This document shows positions 1-12,545 of a DNA stretch of 64,000 bases, in pieces. The position numbers and the translations under genes were made by a program. How positions within the stretch are numbered: position 1 is the stretch's first letter; each line of letters begins with the position of its first letter. The notes below the pieces were generated by a model. It did no database searches. It saw nothing but the letters and a program-made list of their open reading frames with translations, and was not told where the DNA came from. The DNA comes from Malurus cyaneus samueli. Its lineage: Eukaryota > Chordata > Aves > Passeriformes > Maluridae. The stretch spans positions 1,369,547 through 1,433,546 of the forward strand of contig CM019219.1 in assembly GCA_009741485.1 (NCBI GenBank), in the 5' to 3' direction.

Positions 1-19
1 TACATTGTCCTCATTGAAC

Positions 20-28
20 AGAGTTTAC

Positions 29-69
<41 letters not shown>

Positions 70-210
70 ACCAACAGAATTTGCTTTAAAAAAAAAAAAC
101 AAAAGTTTGCCTTAAAAAAAACAACCAGAATTTGCCTTAAAAAAAAACAACCAAAGTTTGCCTTAAAAAAAAAACAGAGTTTGCCTTAAAAAAAAAAACA
201 AACCAAGCAA
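20..210. repeat. A-rich tandem repeat, unit about 30-40 bp
   Basis: Five to six copies of a 'cagagtttgccttaaaa' type unit, each ending in a long A run of variable length. It is a local tandem repeat; the A runs will be unstable in sequencing. Confidence 0.8.
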
Positions 211-1735
211 ATAAATAAACAAAATTCTGTTGGAGGATGGCTCAGAAGCTGCTGGGTATTCCAAATACCCTTCCCAGGTACTGATGTTTTTGGTGTCTGT
301 GAGAGCCATGCAGTACTTGGGGTCGGAAGGGATGTCTGAGGTTCTCTACTCCACCCACAGCAAGAGCTGGAAGTTTCTATTCCCAAATTATCAAACTGCT
401 CGATGCATTTGCTGTGGGTTAATGTGAAATAGGGCCCAGAATGGCTCAGTCAGGGCAATCCTGAGGCACAGCAGTGACAGAAGCTCCTTCCCCACCTCTG
501 TCCATCTTTATCTGCATTTCGAGCCAATTCCAGCAGCCTTTACTCATCCTTGGACTAAACCCCAGGATTCTTGAGCTCTTCTGGAAACTTCTGCTTCTCT
601 CTCTCTCCCCTCCAGTTTCATTTTTCTCTTCCATCCTCTTCACCTTTTTCTCCAGAATATTCCACAGAAGCCTCCCACTTCTCCTGGAAATAAGGGTAGA
701 GAGTTTATTCACCTGGGCATTTAACGTCCATTTTCATACAAATGACACCAAATCCACCCTCCCTGCTCACAATTTGTCTCCTTTTATTCAGCCTTGCCTT
801 TTTCTCTCTCTGTGGACACCTCTTCCTGCAAATTCTAATTTAAAGGGACCACAATTGGAGCTTGCTCTTTCCTCTTTCCTTCCCAAATTCGCTGTCAGCC
901 CTGTCAATATTCTCATTTTCTGTCATTCAGGACTACAAATGAAGTGGTCACAGGTGATGACAACACCCTCTTTAATATTTTAGCCAATTAATGGTGATTT
1001 GGCTGACAGGGATATGAAGATAATGAGTATCCGTGTGATCCTCCCATTCACAAAGTTGTTTTTGTATTTCTCACATTCCTTCCCTTTGCCTGTTTTTTTT
1101 TTTTTTTTAAGTCCCTAAGGTTAAACTAAAAAAAAATACAAAAAAAAAATACAAAAAAATAAAAAAAAAAAAAATAAAGAAAAACTTAAAAAGAAAACAA
1201 AAGCCAAATACAGTGCCACAAATGACATTTTTCTTCTAGCAGTCTTATTTTTTAGACATGATCTGGGGGCCTACCTTGATCCTGAGTGCTTGGGACTCTG
1301 TGCATGATGAGCCACGCTCTGTCACAGGCACAGAGAAAAGACATTATTATAAAGGAGGGAACACACAGTGACTCAACAGTGACAAAAAGGTGCAGTGCTG
1401 GGGGAAAAATGGGCAAAGCAAGGCCTGGATTCAATTTAGGAGAGAATGGGGTCCCCTGAAAGCAATAAAAGCTTAGGAAAAGGAGTAGAGAAGGAGAAGG
1501 TTGAGACAAAGATTTGCAAGAGCCACACCTTTATAAAATACTGATCTGAAGCAGCAGATTGTCAGGATTGAACTTGTGAACTTTCTGAGTGCCAGAGGAA
1601 TCATTCACTTCCCTGCATCCACCACTCCCTCCTCCTCCTCTCCAGTCCTTCCTCACCGATTTCTCCCCAAAAGAAGCTGAGGGTCCCCAGGTAAGGGGGT
1701 GATTCAACCTCTCCTGGAGCTCTTCTGAAAAACCC
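211..1735. other. Intergenic stretch, no gene seen
   Basis: No exon-like frame with splice sites and no recognisable RNA gene. It contains a T run (1091-1109) and an A-rich low-complexity patch (1125-1200). The rest appears unique. Confidence 0.6.
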
Positions 1736-1739
1736 TAAG

Positions 1740-1985
1740 GAGCTCCGGGGAGGAGGCAGAAGGAAAAGAGGAGCAGCGAAAAAGAGGAAGGCAAAGAAGG
1801 AGAAGAAAAGAGGAAAGAAGGAAAAGAGGAAGAGCAGAAGAAAGCAGGAGAAGAGGAGAGAGAAGGAGAGGAAGAGGCAAGAAAGGAAGAGCGAAGGAAA
1901 AGGGGAAGCAGCAGAAGGAAAAGAGGAGAGAGCAGAAGGAAAAGGGGAGGCAGAAGGAAAAGGGAGAGCAGAAGGAAATGCAGTG
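1740..1985. repeat. Polypurine (GA-rich) tract
   Basis: Almost unbroken A/G on the plus strand, built of 'gaaggaaaagaggag' type words. Its complement gives spurious Ser/Leu/Phe open frames. Such tracts can form triplex (H-) DNA. Confidence 0.85.
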
Positions 1986-2177
1986 CAGCAACTGAGCCCG
2001 ACTCGGTCCAGCCCGGCTGCTCTCCTGCAAACACAAACATCTCCCGGGCACAAACATTCCTGTGCACACCCATCTCCTGAAAGCGTGGGCATCGTGGGTG
2101 CAGTCAGAGGGTGTTGGCAGAGCACCGAGGCTGAGGGAGGATGCTGAGATGCCTCAGCTGATTTCTGATGCATTTTT

Positions 2178-2480
2178 TAGAATCACAGAGGGGTTTGGGT
2201 TGGGAGGGACCTCAAAGCCGAGCTCATCCCACCCCAGCCATGGCAGGGACACCTCCCACTGTCCCAGGCTGCTCCCAGCCCCAATGTCCAGCCTGGCCTT
2301 GGGCACTCAAAGGGATCCAGGGGCAGCCACAGCTTCTCTGGGCACCCTGTGCCAGGGCTGCCCACCCTACAGGGAAATTCCTGCCCAAATCCCATCTAAA
2401 TTTACCCTCTTCCAGCAACAGCCGTTCCTCCTGGTCCTTCCCATCCTCAGTGGAGCTCAATTGAGGTGTCCATCATCCTC
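2178..2480 (-). mobile_element. CR1 LINE 3'-end fragment
   Basis: Begins 'agaatcacagaggggtttgg' and continues with the typical 'ccatggcagggacacctccc' and 'gccttgggcactcaaaggga' lines. Orientation is inferred from the octamer end lying at the low coordinate. The duplicated block starting at 2311 begins inside it. Confidence 0.9.
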
Positions 2481-3565
2481 AAATGTCCTGTGCTGAGCTG
2501 GAGGTGAGATTTGATGCAAGGCCAATATCATCCTTTAAAAATAAAAACTAAATAATGCAGCACCCTTCAGCAAAGACACTGCAGGAACAAAATACTCAAT
2601 TGGCAATAAATATGTCAAATTTAAAAAAAAAAAAAAATGCAGAGAAGACACCAAACTTGGGCTTGGCTGATAAATCTCTTCTCTGGAACCACAGACAGAG
2701 CAGGACAGAGGGACACAACAACCCCTGGAAGCCTCTGGGCTGGCAAAGGTGCCCGGTTTGGAGGTGGCCACGAGACCCAGCCAGGATCAAGGTACGAAAA
2801 AAGGCCAGGATTTCAAACTTTGCTCATAGATATTCTCAAGTGGAGTTTAATACCGCTCCTTTTGTTTGTTTGGACAATGGATCTTATCTTTTGGTGAGGG
2901 CTGTGTTCAGGGCTATTATTACCCTCCATAAAAGCCTCACTGCCTTTCTTTCCACTTGTTCGCGCGCCAGAGTGGCACGGCAAATTTAATCGAAGAACGC
3001 AGCTCCAGGGAGAGCCTTTGGAGACTCTCCCCTTTCTCACCGCCCCGTTATCTCCCTTTCCTTGTGTCGGGGATGCATAAAAATCACAAAAAAGTCATTC
3101 TGAGTATATTCTTCCCGATAATTATTGTCAGGCTCCGAGATAAGTACCCTACGTGATGTAATGTGTGTCGGAGCCGGTTCTCTGAATGCAAATCCTGCAA
3201 CTCTTCCCGACCCAGACAATGGGGCCCTAAACACCAGGGCCCGGTATTTTGCCGCAGACAAGAGCGAGCTTTGATTTTTTGTGTTTCGATAAGGCGCAAT
3301 CTGGGCGCCTTTATCTCGGCTGTTATATTTAAAGATGACATTCTAGCCTTGCAGCCTCGCCTATTGTCTTGACCCTGATTATCTCCAAATGTTGTTGTTT
3401 AGTCAAACTCAGCGCTTTAATGAGAGGCCTGCTCCCAATTTAAGGCGAATTATTTAAATGCAGAGTGCCCTATACAACTGGCGGCTTCCAAAAGAACGAG
3501 GCGGTTAATCAAAAGTTAATTGTATAATTCTCATGCAGATTAGGGCCTCTTGCAAATGAATCCCA
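2311..3565. repeat. Tandem duplication, copy 1 (1,255 bp)
   Basis: Matches 3589-4852 along its whole length. Seven sites differ, and at each one copy 1 lacks one or two bases (nine in total). I saw no substitutions. It covers the tail of a CR1 fragment and a conserved-looking non-coding element. Confidence 0.95.
2900..3565. promoter_or_regulatory. Candidate conserved non-coding element (first copy)
   Basis: No coding frame. Unlike its surroundings it is dense in developmental transcription-factor words (TTTAAATG, TTAATTG, GATAAG, ATGCAAAT-like), retains CpGs and is free of repeats. The text resembles vertebrate conserved enhancers near developmental regulators. Conservation is inferred, not measured. 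Confidence 0.5.
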
Positions 3566-3588
3566 AGCCGTTGTTGAATACTCTCTCA

Positions 3589-3760
3589 AGGGATCCAGGG
3601 GCAGCCACAGCTTCTCTGGGCACCCTGTGCCAGGGCTGCCCACCCTACAGGGAACAATTCCTGCCCAATATCCCATCTAAATTTACCCTCTTCCAGCAAC
3701 AGCCGTTCCTCCTGGTCCTTCCCATCCTCAGTGGAGCTCAATTGAGGTGTCCATCATCCT
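3589..3760 (-). mobile_element. CR1 fragment carried in duplication copy 2
   Basis: Starts abruptly in mid-element at 'agggatccaggggcagccac', with no CR1 3' end. It is present only because it lies in the duplicated block. Confidence 0.85.
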
Positions 3761-4852
3761 CAAATGTCCTGTGCTGAGCTGGAGGTGAGATTTGATGCAA
3801 GGCCAATATCATCCTTTAAAAATAAAAACTAAATAATGCAGCACCCTTCAGCAAAGACACTGCAGGAACAAAATACTCAATTGGCAATAAATATGTCAAA
3901 TTTAAAAAAAAAAAAAAATGCAGAGAAGACACCAAACTTGGGCTTGGCTGATTTAAATCTCTTCTCTGGAACCACAGACAGAGCAGGACAGAGGGACACA
4001 ACAACCCCTGGAAGCCTCTGGGCTGGCAAAGGTGCCCGGTTTGGAGGTGGCCACGAGACCCAGCCAGGATCAAGGTACGGAAAAAAGGCCAGGATTTCAA
4101 ACTTTGCTCATAGATATTCTTCAAGTGGAGTTTAATACCGCTCCTTTTGTTTGTTTGGACAATGGATCTTATCTTTTGGTGAGGGCTGTGTTCAGGGCTA
4201 TTATTACCCTCCATAAAAGCCTCACTGCCTTTCTTTCCACTTGTTCTGCGCGCCAGAGTGGCACGGCAAATTTAATCGAAGAACGCAGCTCCAGGGAGAG
4301 CCTTTGGAGACTCTCCCCTTTCTCACCGCCCCGTTATCTCCCTTTCCTTGTGTCGGGGATGCATAAAAATCACAAAAAAGTCATTCTGAGTATATTCTTC
4401 CCGATAATTATTGTCAGGCTCCGAGATAAGTACCCTACGTGATGTAATGTGTGTCGGAGCCGGTTCTCTGAATGCAAATCCTGCAACTCTTCCCGACCCA
4501 GACAATGGGTGCCCTAAACACCAGGGCCCGGTATTTTGCCGCAGACAAGAGCGAGCTTTGATTTTTTGTGTTTCGATAAGGCGCAATCTGGGCGCCTTTA
4601 TCTCGGCTGTTATATTTAAAGATGACATTCTAGCCTTGCAGCCTCGCCTATTGTCTTGACCCTGATTATCTCCAAATGTTGTTGTTTAGTCAAACTCAGC
4701 GCTTTAATGAGAGGCCTGCTCCCAATTTAAGGCGAATTATTTAAATGCAGAGTGCCCTATACAACTGGCGGCTTCCAAAAGAACGAGGCGGTTAATCAAA
4801 AGTTAATTGTATAATTCTCATGCAGATTAGGGCCTCTTGCAAATGAATCCCA
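3589..4852. repeat. Tandem duplication, copy 2 (1,264 bp)
   Basis: Second copy of 2311-3565, separated from it by 23 bp (3566-3588) that matches neither flank. This copy runs on without a break into the right flank and carries all the bases copy 1 lacks. Confidence 0.95.
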
Positions 4853-5165
4853 GGTTGTGATTATTAAAAAAAAAAATAGGGGGGAAAGTGCCGGAGTAAT
4901 GCACAAGGGGTCTTCAGTCTGGTAAACAATCAGCTAAGGTTTAATTTGTGGTAAACAAAGTGCTGATACACCAGGGGTCTCCAAAGGAGACAAAAAGGTG
5001 AAAATAAATTAAAAAACAACATACTGATATGATCTTTTTGTTTTTTTTCCCCGGCATCTCTCAAAAACACAGGCAGAACGAACAAAAAGTAACCCATTAA
5101 TATTTCCTGGCAGCATCCCGGCAATATGCAAATGAGAGCGGCGCCGTAATTACGCTCAGCCCTTG
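4180..5165. promoter_or_regulatory. Candidate conserved non-coding element (second copy and right extension)
   Basis: Same sequence as 2900-3565, continuing past 4852 with more of the same character: 'ggtttaatttgtggtaaaca', 'taacccattaatatttcctg' and 'caatatgcaaatgagagcgg'. This is probably the true single-copy element. Confidence 0.5.
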
Positions 5166-7040
5166 GACAGGGACCCTGCTCACCAATGCCACTGCCACCA
5201 CCTCCCCTCCGTGCTTCTCCCGTGGAAAATAAAATAATGAACACTGTGATTAATCACAACCTGCTGCTCCAAGTGCCAACCTTGGCAGGGAAGGGCGAGT
5301 TCAACGCTCACCGTGGGCTGTGGAGTTATCCCAGGAAGGAATAACCTTCTTTCTGTGCTTTCCACGCCAAAAAAGTCATGGCTCAGCTGAAAAAAATAAA
5401 ATAAAATAAGAGGAGGTGGTGTTTCTACAGAGCTTATCAGAAACTCTGTCTGCTCCCAGGAATTTAGGATGGGTGGCCAGCTCCAAGTTTTTAACCAGCA
5501 GACTCTAAAAGGGATTTGTCTCACCTGGATAACGACCCAAAGGGAACAGTATTTTGTTTACCAAACTTTCAGAGAAAGTTCCTGAGCCAAACTGGAGCCA
5601 GGATGGAAGGTCAGCAGGGTCAGAGGGTGGGATTCCAAGTGGGATCCACAGGGAGAACCGTGGAGTCTCCTGGGATGGGAGAGGGACAACTCGGGGCTGG
5701 TGCAGAGATGCTGCTCCTTAAAATCCTCAAAGCTTTTCCCATAGAAATGGTGAAAATGGCCCTGACTGGGCTGTTTTCCCTGCTGGGAGCAGCAGTGACC
5801 TGAGCACAGTCGGTTGAAGGTAAGGCTGAAGAGCTGCCATGGATCAGAAATCCCTGCCCAGGGGTGCAGGAGAGGGCAGCGTGGATTTCCCCACATAGGC
5901 ATCTGCCTGTGGCAGATCCCTGATAAATCTCACATCAGGGATGGACTTTGGAAACGAAATTGTTCAAAAATGTGCATTTTTGATGAAAACACGGGGGAAA
6001 CTTAAATTTTTTAATTACTGAAAATTTCACTGCACACCAATAAAATGTTGGATCTCTCTGGTTTCTGTTCCCCAGATCCTCACAGACACTCCACCAATAT
6101 TGACATTAAACCCCAATATTGGTGTAGGGATGATCAAACAGAGCTGCTGTAAATACCCGAGCAGGATGTAGGAGGAAGTTCCTACAAAAGCAGGGTTTTC
6201 CAAGAGGTTCTTGGGATCATTTCTCACAGCTGCTCTGGGAATTCCATCCCATTCCCTTCCCACCCTACAGGGAACAATTCCTGCCCAATATCCCATCCAT
6301 CCCTGCCCTCTGGCACTGTGACCCCATTCCCTGTGTCAGATTCCTGCTCAGCACAACAAAACCACAATTCTCCTTAAAACACCTCCAATTCCTGCCCAAC
6401 ATTACAAATAAAATCACAATTCCCACTAAAACATGCCAGATTCCCACTCAACACAACAGATAAAGCCACAGTCTCCACGACATATTCTGGAGTTTCTCTC
6501 TAAAACCACAAACGAAGAGCCCAGTTGTTTAATTTGAGGCATGGGCTATATTTGCTGCTGAGGAAAACGCAAATCACCAGAGCCAATAATATCAAAAAGA
6601 GCATCTAATCTACTTTAAAAACAGTAAAAAAAAAAATCCAAATAATTAGAGCTGGGTTGCAGAGGAATCATTAAAGAAATCAATACCCAGCACCAGTAAA
6701 GTGCCTGCAAAATACCAGATGGTCACTGCTAAAATCCAAAGTGAGAGCTCCAATTCTGCCTGGAAAGGGAAAAAAAAAAAAAAAAGATAGCGGGATTTTC
6801 CTGGGGAAGACAAAACCAATCAAAATTAAATTTGGCAATTTCATGTCGAGTTTGTTTTGTTAATCAATATCTGAGCAGAAGGGGTGGGCATTGGGTGGGC
6901 ACTGCCCTGGCTGGCACAGATCCGAGGGGGAATGGCCAAAAATCACCACGTGCCAAGGCCTCTTTCTGCCTCCCATGGCTGCAGAGAGCCAGTTTTGAGG
7001 GAAAAAAAATGGAATTTAAGGCAAAAATTCCTCAAAATTT
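5166..7040. other. Intergenic stretch, no gene seen
   Basis: Apart from a CR1 remnant at 6246-6335 and a short A run at 6771-6785 I see only unique-looking DNA. No frame has convincing splice sites or domain content. Confidence 0.6.
6246..6335 (-). mobile_element. CR1 fragment (short)
   Basis: 'caccctacagggaacaattc' then 'ctgcccaatatcccatccat' and 'ccctgccctctggc' are the internal 3' CR1 lines. Both ends are lost. Confidence 0.75.
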
Positions 7041-7044
7041 GTGT

Positions 7045-7215
7045 GTTTGAATAGGGAGAGAGGAGAAGGAAAAGGAACGAAGGAAGAAAAGAGAAAAGGA
7101 AGGAAAAGGAAGAGAGGGAGGGAGGAGGGAAGAAGGAAGGAAGGAGTTCTGGAAGGAAAGAATTTTGGAAGGAAGGAAGGAATTTAGGAATTTAGGAAGG
7201 AATTTGGAATTATTT
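7045..7215. repeat. Polypurine tract (GGAA-rich)
   Basis: Nearly pure A/G on the plus strand, with 'aggaaggaaggaa' words merging into 'aggaatttaggaagg'. The minus-strand Ser/Leu/Phe open frame is an artefact of this composition. Confidence 0.85.
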
Positions 7216-7343
7216 GGAATTTGGTGTGTATCAGTCATGACAGACTTGGTTTTTTTGGAGTCCATGGAATCATGGATGGGGCTTGGAGCCCTGAGTCTAG
7301 GGTATGGTGGGGAGGAGCTAGTCGGAGCTGGGGCCTTAATGGA

Positions 7344-7526
7344 TATTTTAGGGGGATTTTAAAATCAAAATCTTAATTGAAATGCGAGACTGAAATTGAA
7401 ATTTTATGGGAATTTTAAAACCAAAATTTTGATTGAAATTTAAATTTCAGGGGAACTTTAAAATCGACATTTTAATTGAAATTGAAGATTGAAATCAAAA
7501 TTTTAGGGGAATTTTAAAATTGAGGC
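7344..7526. repeat. AT-rich tandem repeat, about four units of 43-57 bp
   Basis: 'ttttagggggattttaaaat', 'ttttatgggaattttaaaac', 'tttcaggggaactttaaaat' and 'ttttaggggaattttaaaat' head successive units, each followed by a 'ttaattgaaat' or 'ttgattgaaat' line. Confidence 0.8.
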
Positions 7527-10500
7527 AGATTTGGGACTCCGTAAAGAGGAGATCACATAGAAACATGATCAGTTTGGCATTTTGAATTTTTGGTTGGTTT
7601 TGTTTTAACCTGGATTTGTCACTCCGAGTGATCCGAACCCACCAAAATTGCTGTTATTTCATCTAAGAAATGACTTCCTCACCTGGAAATTCAGAGCTGC
7701 ACGAATGAAGAAATGCAAAGCACGCTCCCAACAGGAACTGGGCAGATCCATGAAGAAATGAGATCATTTCCATGGGTTTATATTTATATTTATGTCAGGT
7801 TTTCAGGCACTGAAGTCACCTATTGCACATTCCCCTGCTCTTGGCTGAAGTGCTGAATATTTGGAAAGGCATTAATTTCATAATTTCTCCTCCTCTCTGA
7901 ATCAGCCACAGCATTTGTGAATGTCAGGAGTGGAGAAAACCGGGTTGGACAGCAAAGATAAATTAAAATGACAAAGCGTGCAATGATAAATACCTCGAAG
8001 AAGAGCCTGCTTTGAGTTTTGTTTTATCTCTCCCATCTCTTGGACACCAGATCAGAATTTCTGCTCTTGCAGAGAAAAACTTGAAAGACTTTTTAGGCTG
8101 ACAGTAAATGAATGTGGCTGTGCAGCTTCAACACAGCACAACAGCCTGTGGAGGGGTCGTATTTCATCTTTAATTCTTTTAAAATCTTTTTAAATTCCCT
8201 GAGATGGTCACGGCCAGCTGATGTCACACCCACTCCGAGGAAATATGTCCAAATCCATTAGCTCATGGTTTTTTATCTGGACAGCCATCGAATGAAGTCA
8301 AGAGAAAACAAACTCAGCTGAAAGCAAACGTTGGCTTTTCACAGCCTCGAAAGGGACAGAAAGAATTATTTATGACTCCGTGGGTTTGAAACTCGGGCGG
8401 GACCTTTCTCCTCAGACTTCGGGAAAATGAAAACAAGGAGAACATTAAAATCCAGCTTATTTCCAACTCAGCACAAATTCCAGCTCCACAGGTGCACAAG
8501 GCAGCGCTCCCAGAAGGTTTGGATTGCTAATTCTGCCTGGAAATGGGCCGATCCCACTTGGTTTAACGTGCAAATTGAGAGAGCTTGGGGAAAATCCCCA
8601 GATTCCTCTTTTGGGATTCCTCTTTAGGGTTGCTGCTTTCCCAAACACAGACCCCGTGTGTGGCAGCTTCAAATAATAAATTACTCATTATCACCCATTT
8701 GTCTGTGGGGTGACACCCCCTCAGCCCTCCTTGGCCACTCTCGGATCTCAGAAATGCTTCTTAAGCTTGGCCTTGATAAACAGAACCTGAACTAAGCCCT
8801 GACTTACAAGAAACACCATTTGCACCCATGAATTCCCTTTGGAAACCTCTTTTTCTTGCCCGGATAACAACCCCAATAAAACGTGATTTTTATCCCCAAA
8901 ATTCCAAAGAAAGCCACCGACCTGGGTGTGGCCAGGATGGAAAATAACGAGGATGAAATCAACTCTCCTGCGACCCTGTGAAAGCTCCTACAGCAACAAT
9001 TTTTGTCTGTTTTTTGGGGGGAAAACAAGGTTAAAATGTGTGTTGGGGCTGCCCGAATAAACCTTTTCGGATTTGATGCACTTTGTGGGCAAAGCTGGGA
9101 ACTCCCGGATGGAACTGTGGAATTCCTGCTGGGGATGCGAACAGAATCCCAAAGGATGTGGGGTGAATCAGAAGAATTTACCGACCTGAGACCCCAATTC
9201 AGCCGAAAATTCCTCTCGTCAACCAACACCCCGCGGCAACAGAGGCTCTTGTAGGGACTGACAGGGCGGCGGATTTTGGGGGAAAAAGGCATCATTGAGG
9301 GAACTCATTCACCTGAAAATTCCCCAGTGGGGCCGGTAAAAAAAGCACCCGGGAGGCAGCGTTTTACAGGTAATTATCGGCGGGTAATTACCGGCAATTA
9401 AAGGCTAAAACCGCGCCTGGAACTGCTGCGGTTCCAAACTTTGCCCGGGTTGTGACACCGATCCTTGGATGGCTGCCCTGGATGCTCAGGATGGATTTTC
9501 TGACTCCCTGCACAGGATAAAGCACAGTTTGCTTGTGAGGAAGGATCCAAAATACCCCGGGGATACAAACATTTACCCGGCTCATGCCGCGCTTGCAGAA
9601 TTTTTACAGATTTTTCGCTTCCTCATAGTGTGAAACCATCCCGGGGTAGATACCATCCTAATTTCAGGAGATTTCCAGGAAAAGGTGGGGAAGCAGCAGC
9701 AGGGTGGGAAGTACATGAAGCAGAAATTGAAAATTCACCTGAAAAGTACCAAAAAATAAGAAAAGCAGTGAAATCTGCATCGCGGGAGGTTCTTGAGACA
9801 CCTGCAGAAAACCAGAATAAATAAAGCCGCCCAAATCAAAGAAAGAATCACAATTAAGGGGATCTTCTGTGTGTTGGAGGAAAGTCGTGCCCACATTTTC
9901 TGTCATTTCTCACCCACTTTGCGCGTTTTAAAAAAGGGGAAACCGTGCGAACGGAACTCGGACAGGAGGAGGCAGTCAAAGCCCTCATATGGGAATTACG
10001 ATTTCAGGGAGAAAGAGAGGGAAAATATTTTCAAATCCCAAGCTGTTTCCACGCAGCAATAAATCCTTGTCTCAAAAAAAAATGTACATTTACACAAAAT
10101 TTTGGTGATTTCTCCAAAATCCACCACTACAATCTATTTACATGGGATGCTTAGGAACAGAAAATCTCTGTGTTCCCATAGTCACACTCAGTTATAAAGG
10201 TAAAACCTTTGCTCAACACTTTATCTTTCATTTTGGATAATGGAAAGGCTTTTAACATTTTAAAGTCCAATTCTCAGTTAGCTCAATGGTTTTTCTTTTC
10301 TCTCAAAATGCTCTTTACAGCACAAAATAATTCAAACAGTTTTTAAAAATTTATCGTTGGTACGGACACAGAAAACTACTCTGAATGTTTACAGAAACTG
10401 GGATTGTAGATAAAGTAAATTGATCAAAAATTAAGTTCTGGCCACAAAAATTGCAGCTCTGGAGAAAGGGACTCCAGCCCTTGGTGACACCACGGGTTTT

Positions 10501-11935
10501 TTACAGCCTTTCGTCTGAGGAGAGCTGTGAACCATGTACAATAAACTCATCACATTTTTGATAAAATACAGTGACTCCCCGTGCACAGCAGCCACTTTGC
10601 AATATTGTGATTTGATTATCTAATTTTTTTTTTTTTTTTTAATGGCAAAGAACACAGAGTTTGCATCCCAGACTGGCAATCCTCAGGAGCTTTGTGGTGG
10701 TGGAGGGATGCTCCTGCCTGGTGCCCACCAAAACCCCTCCATCCCTCCCCTCCTCAGCCGGGCAGGGGAGAGAAAATATAACCAAAATCTCCTGGGGGGA
10801 GATAAGGACAGGGAGAGATCACTCACCCCTCACCCTCCCGGGCAAAACAGCCCCGACCTGGGGAAATTAATTTAAATTTATCACCAATCGAATCGGAGCA
10901 GGATAATGAGAAATACAACCCAAATCTTACAGCTCCTCCCTCCTCACCCCTCTCTTCATTCCGGGCTCAACTTCCATCCGAATTTCCTCTCCCTGCCGGT
11001 TCCCAGTGGCACAGGGGTGGGGAATGGGGGCTGTGGTCAGTTCAGCCCCTCTGGGGGAGGACACTCACTCTGTCCCCTGTCCCAGGGGAATTCAGGGGAA
11101 TCTCTGCTCTGGAACCTGCAGCAGTTCCTGCCCCTCCTTCCCCACAAACCCGGGGTTCTGCAGAGCTGCTCTCCTTCCACATCCTCACTCCCGTGTCCTG
11201 CTGAAGTTGTGCAGAGAATTTTTTATCCCTTTCCTAACCCCGTTATCCCTGAGTTGCTGCCAGTGTCACTGCTGGCCGGTGGCAGGTTCATCCTAGAGCT
11301 GGGATGGCTCTGTGGGAAATGAGGAAAACTTCCAGCAGCTTCTCCCAAAAACCACCCTCACTACCAAAACCTCATCCAGCAAACCCCAAACCATTGCAGA
11401 GAATAAATTCTCTGGAAATCACTGAGCCACAGATTTATCAAGGCAAGCACAGGCAGGGAGCCTGACCACGTGGATATCCCATGGTTTGGCTGACTCCTCT
11501 TCCTCTGTCCTAAAGGATCTTTGGAAAAGCCTCAGGTTGAGCATCTCAGAGTGGGATTTGGGGTGGAACCCCTGCCTGCAGCGCTGCTGTGGAGTGTGGG
11601 CAGGGAGGAAATGGTGCTGAGCTCATTTTCTGGGGAATTGGTTATTTTGGAGTCAGAGCTGCGTGTCCTAAGCGGGATCATCCCAATGGAGCCTCCCAGC
11701 AGCCCTGGAGTTTGTAGGAACTGGAAAGAAAACATAAAACAGTGCCAGGACTGAAATAAGGTAAAAACACCTGGCAGCGAACCCAGAGCTGCTTCTCCCT
11801 GGAGGAAATCTGCTGGAATCTGTCCTGGGAAGAGAGAAGCAGAAATTCTTGGGTTTGGAAAAAGGATGGAGAAAACACTGCAAGGAAAATCCTCCCAGTG
11901 GGGATGTCCTGGAGATCCAGAAAGGGCAGCACCAG
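7527..11935. other. Intergenic stretch, no gene seen
   Basis: Mostly unique-looking sequence. A 10-bp palindrome GGTAATTACC sits at 9383-9392 within two near-copies of 'ggtaattatcggc'. A T run lies at 10625-10640. Open frames here are short and lack family motifs. Confidence 0.55.
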
Positions 11936-11940
11936 GATGG

Positions 11941-11996
11941 AGGGGATGGATGGATGGATCAGGGATGGATGGATGGATGGATGGATGGATGGATGC
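11941..11996. repeat. (GGAT)n microsatellite
   Basis: Runs of 'ggatggatggat', interrupted once by 'cagg'. The flanking Ile/His/Pro and Trp/Met/Asp frames are its translations. Confidence 0.95.
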
Positions 11997-12329
11997 TGTG
12001 AAATGGTATATTTCAAATATTTCAAAATACATTTTAAATCCACATCCTGGCATCAAATGACAGCAGTGTTCCCTCCTTTTCTCCTCAGGGCCGTGGTGTC
12101 CAAGGCACAGCACCCTCAGCCTGTGATCCCAAGGACGTGCTGGGATATCAAGTTATGGGAATTCTTTTGGGAATGTTTTCTGGAAAAGCACAAAAACTAA
12201 TTTTTATTCACTTTTCATTTACATTTTCAGGTTTTTTTCCCAGGTCGGTATTCACTTACCGACCTTAACGTGACTTTGGTTTCATTCTGAGAAGGCATTT
12301 GTGCAAACCATTCAGTGCAAGCCATGCCA

Positions 12330-12545
12330 CTGTATAAATAAAATAAAGTAAAATAAAGTAAAGTAAAATAAAGTAAAGTAAAATAAAGTAAAGTAAAATA
12401 AAGTAAAATAAAATAAAAGTAAAGTAAAACAAAGCAAAATAAAGTAAAATAAAGTAACATAACAAAAAGCCAAAATTACATAAAAGAAAATAGAATAAAA
12501 TAATGAAATAAAAAATATAAAAGAAAATTTAAAAATAAAAAATAA
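12330..12545. repeat. (AAAGT/AAAAT)n pentamer microsatellite
   Basis: 'aaaataaagtaaagtaaaat' repeated with small variation, degrading into A-rich sequence after about 12470. It gives Tyr/Phe/Leu frames in all minus-strand phases. Confidence 0.9.

Noticed and set aside
1601..2173. 190-codon Ser/Leu/Phe-rich minus-strand frame
   Set aside because: Complement of a polypurine tract; it has no domain and no support outside the tract.
11532..12113. 193-codon minus-strand frame with Ile/His/Pro/Ser runs
   Set aside because: It spans the (GGAT)n microsatellite and has no family motif; no splice signals support it.
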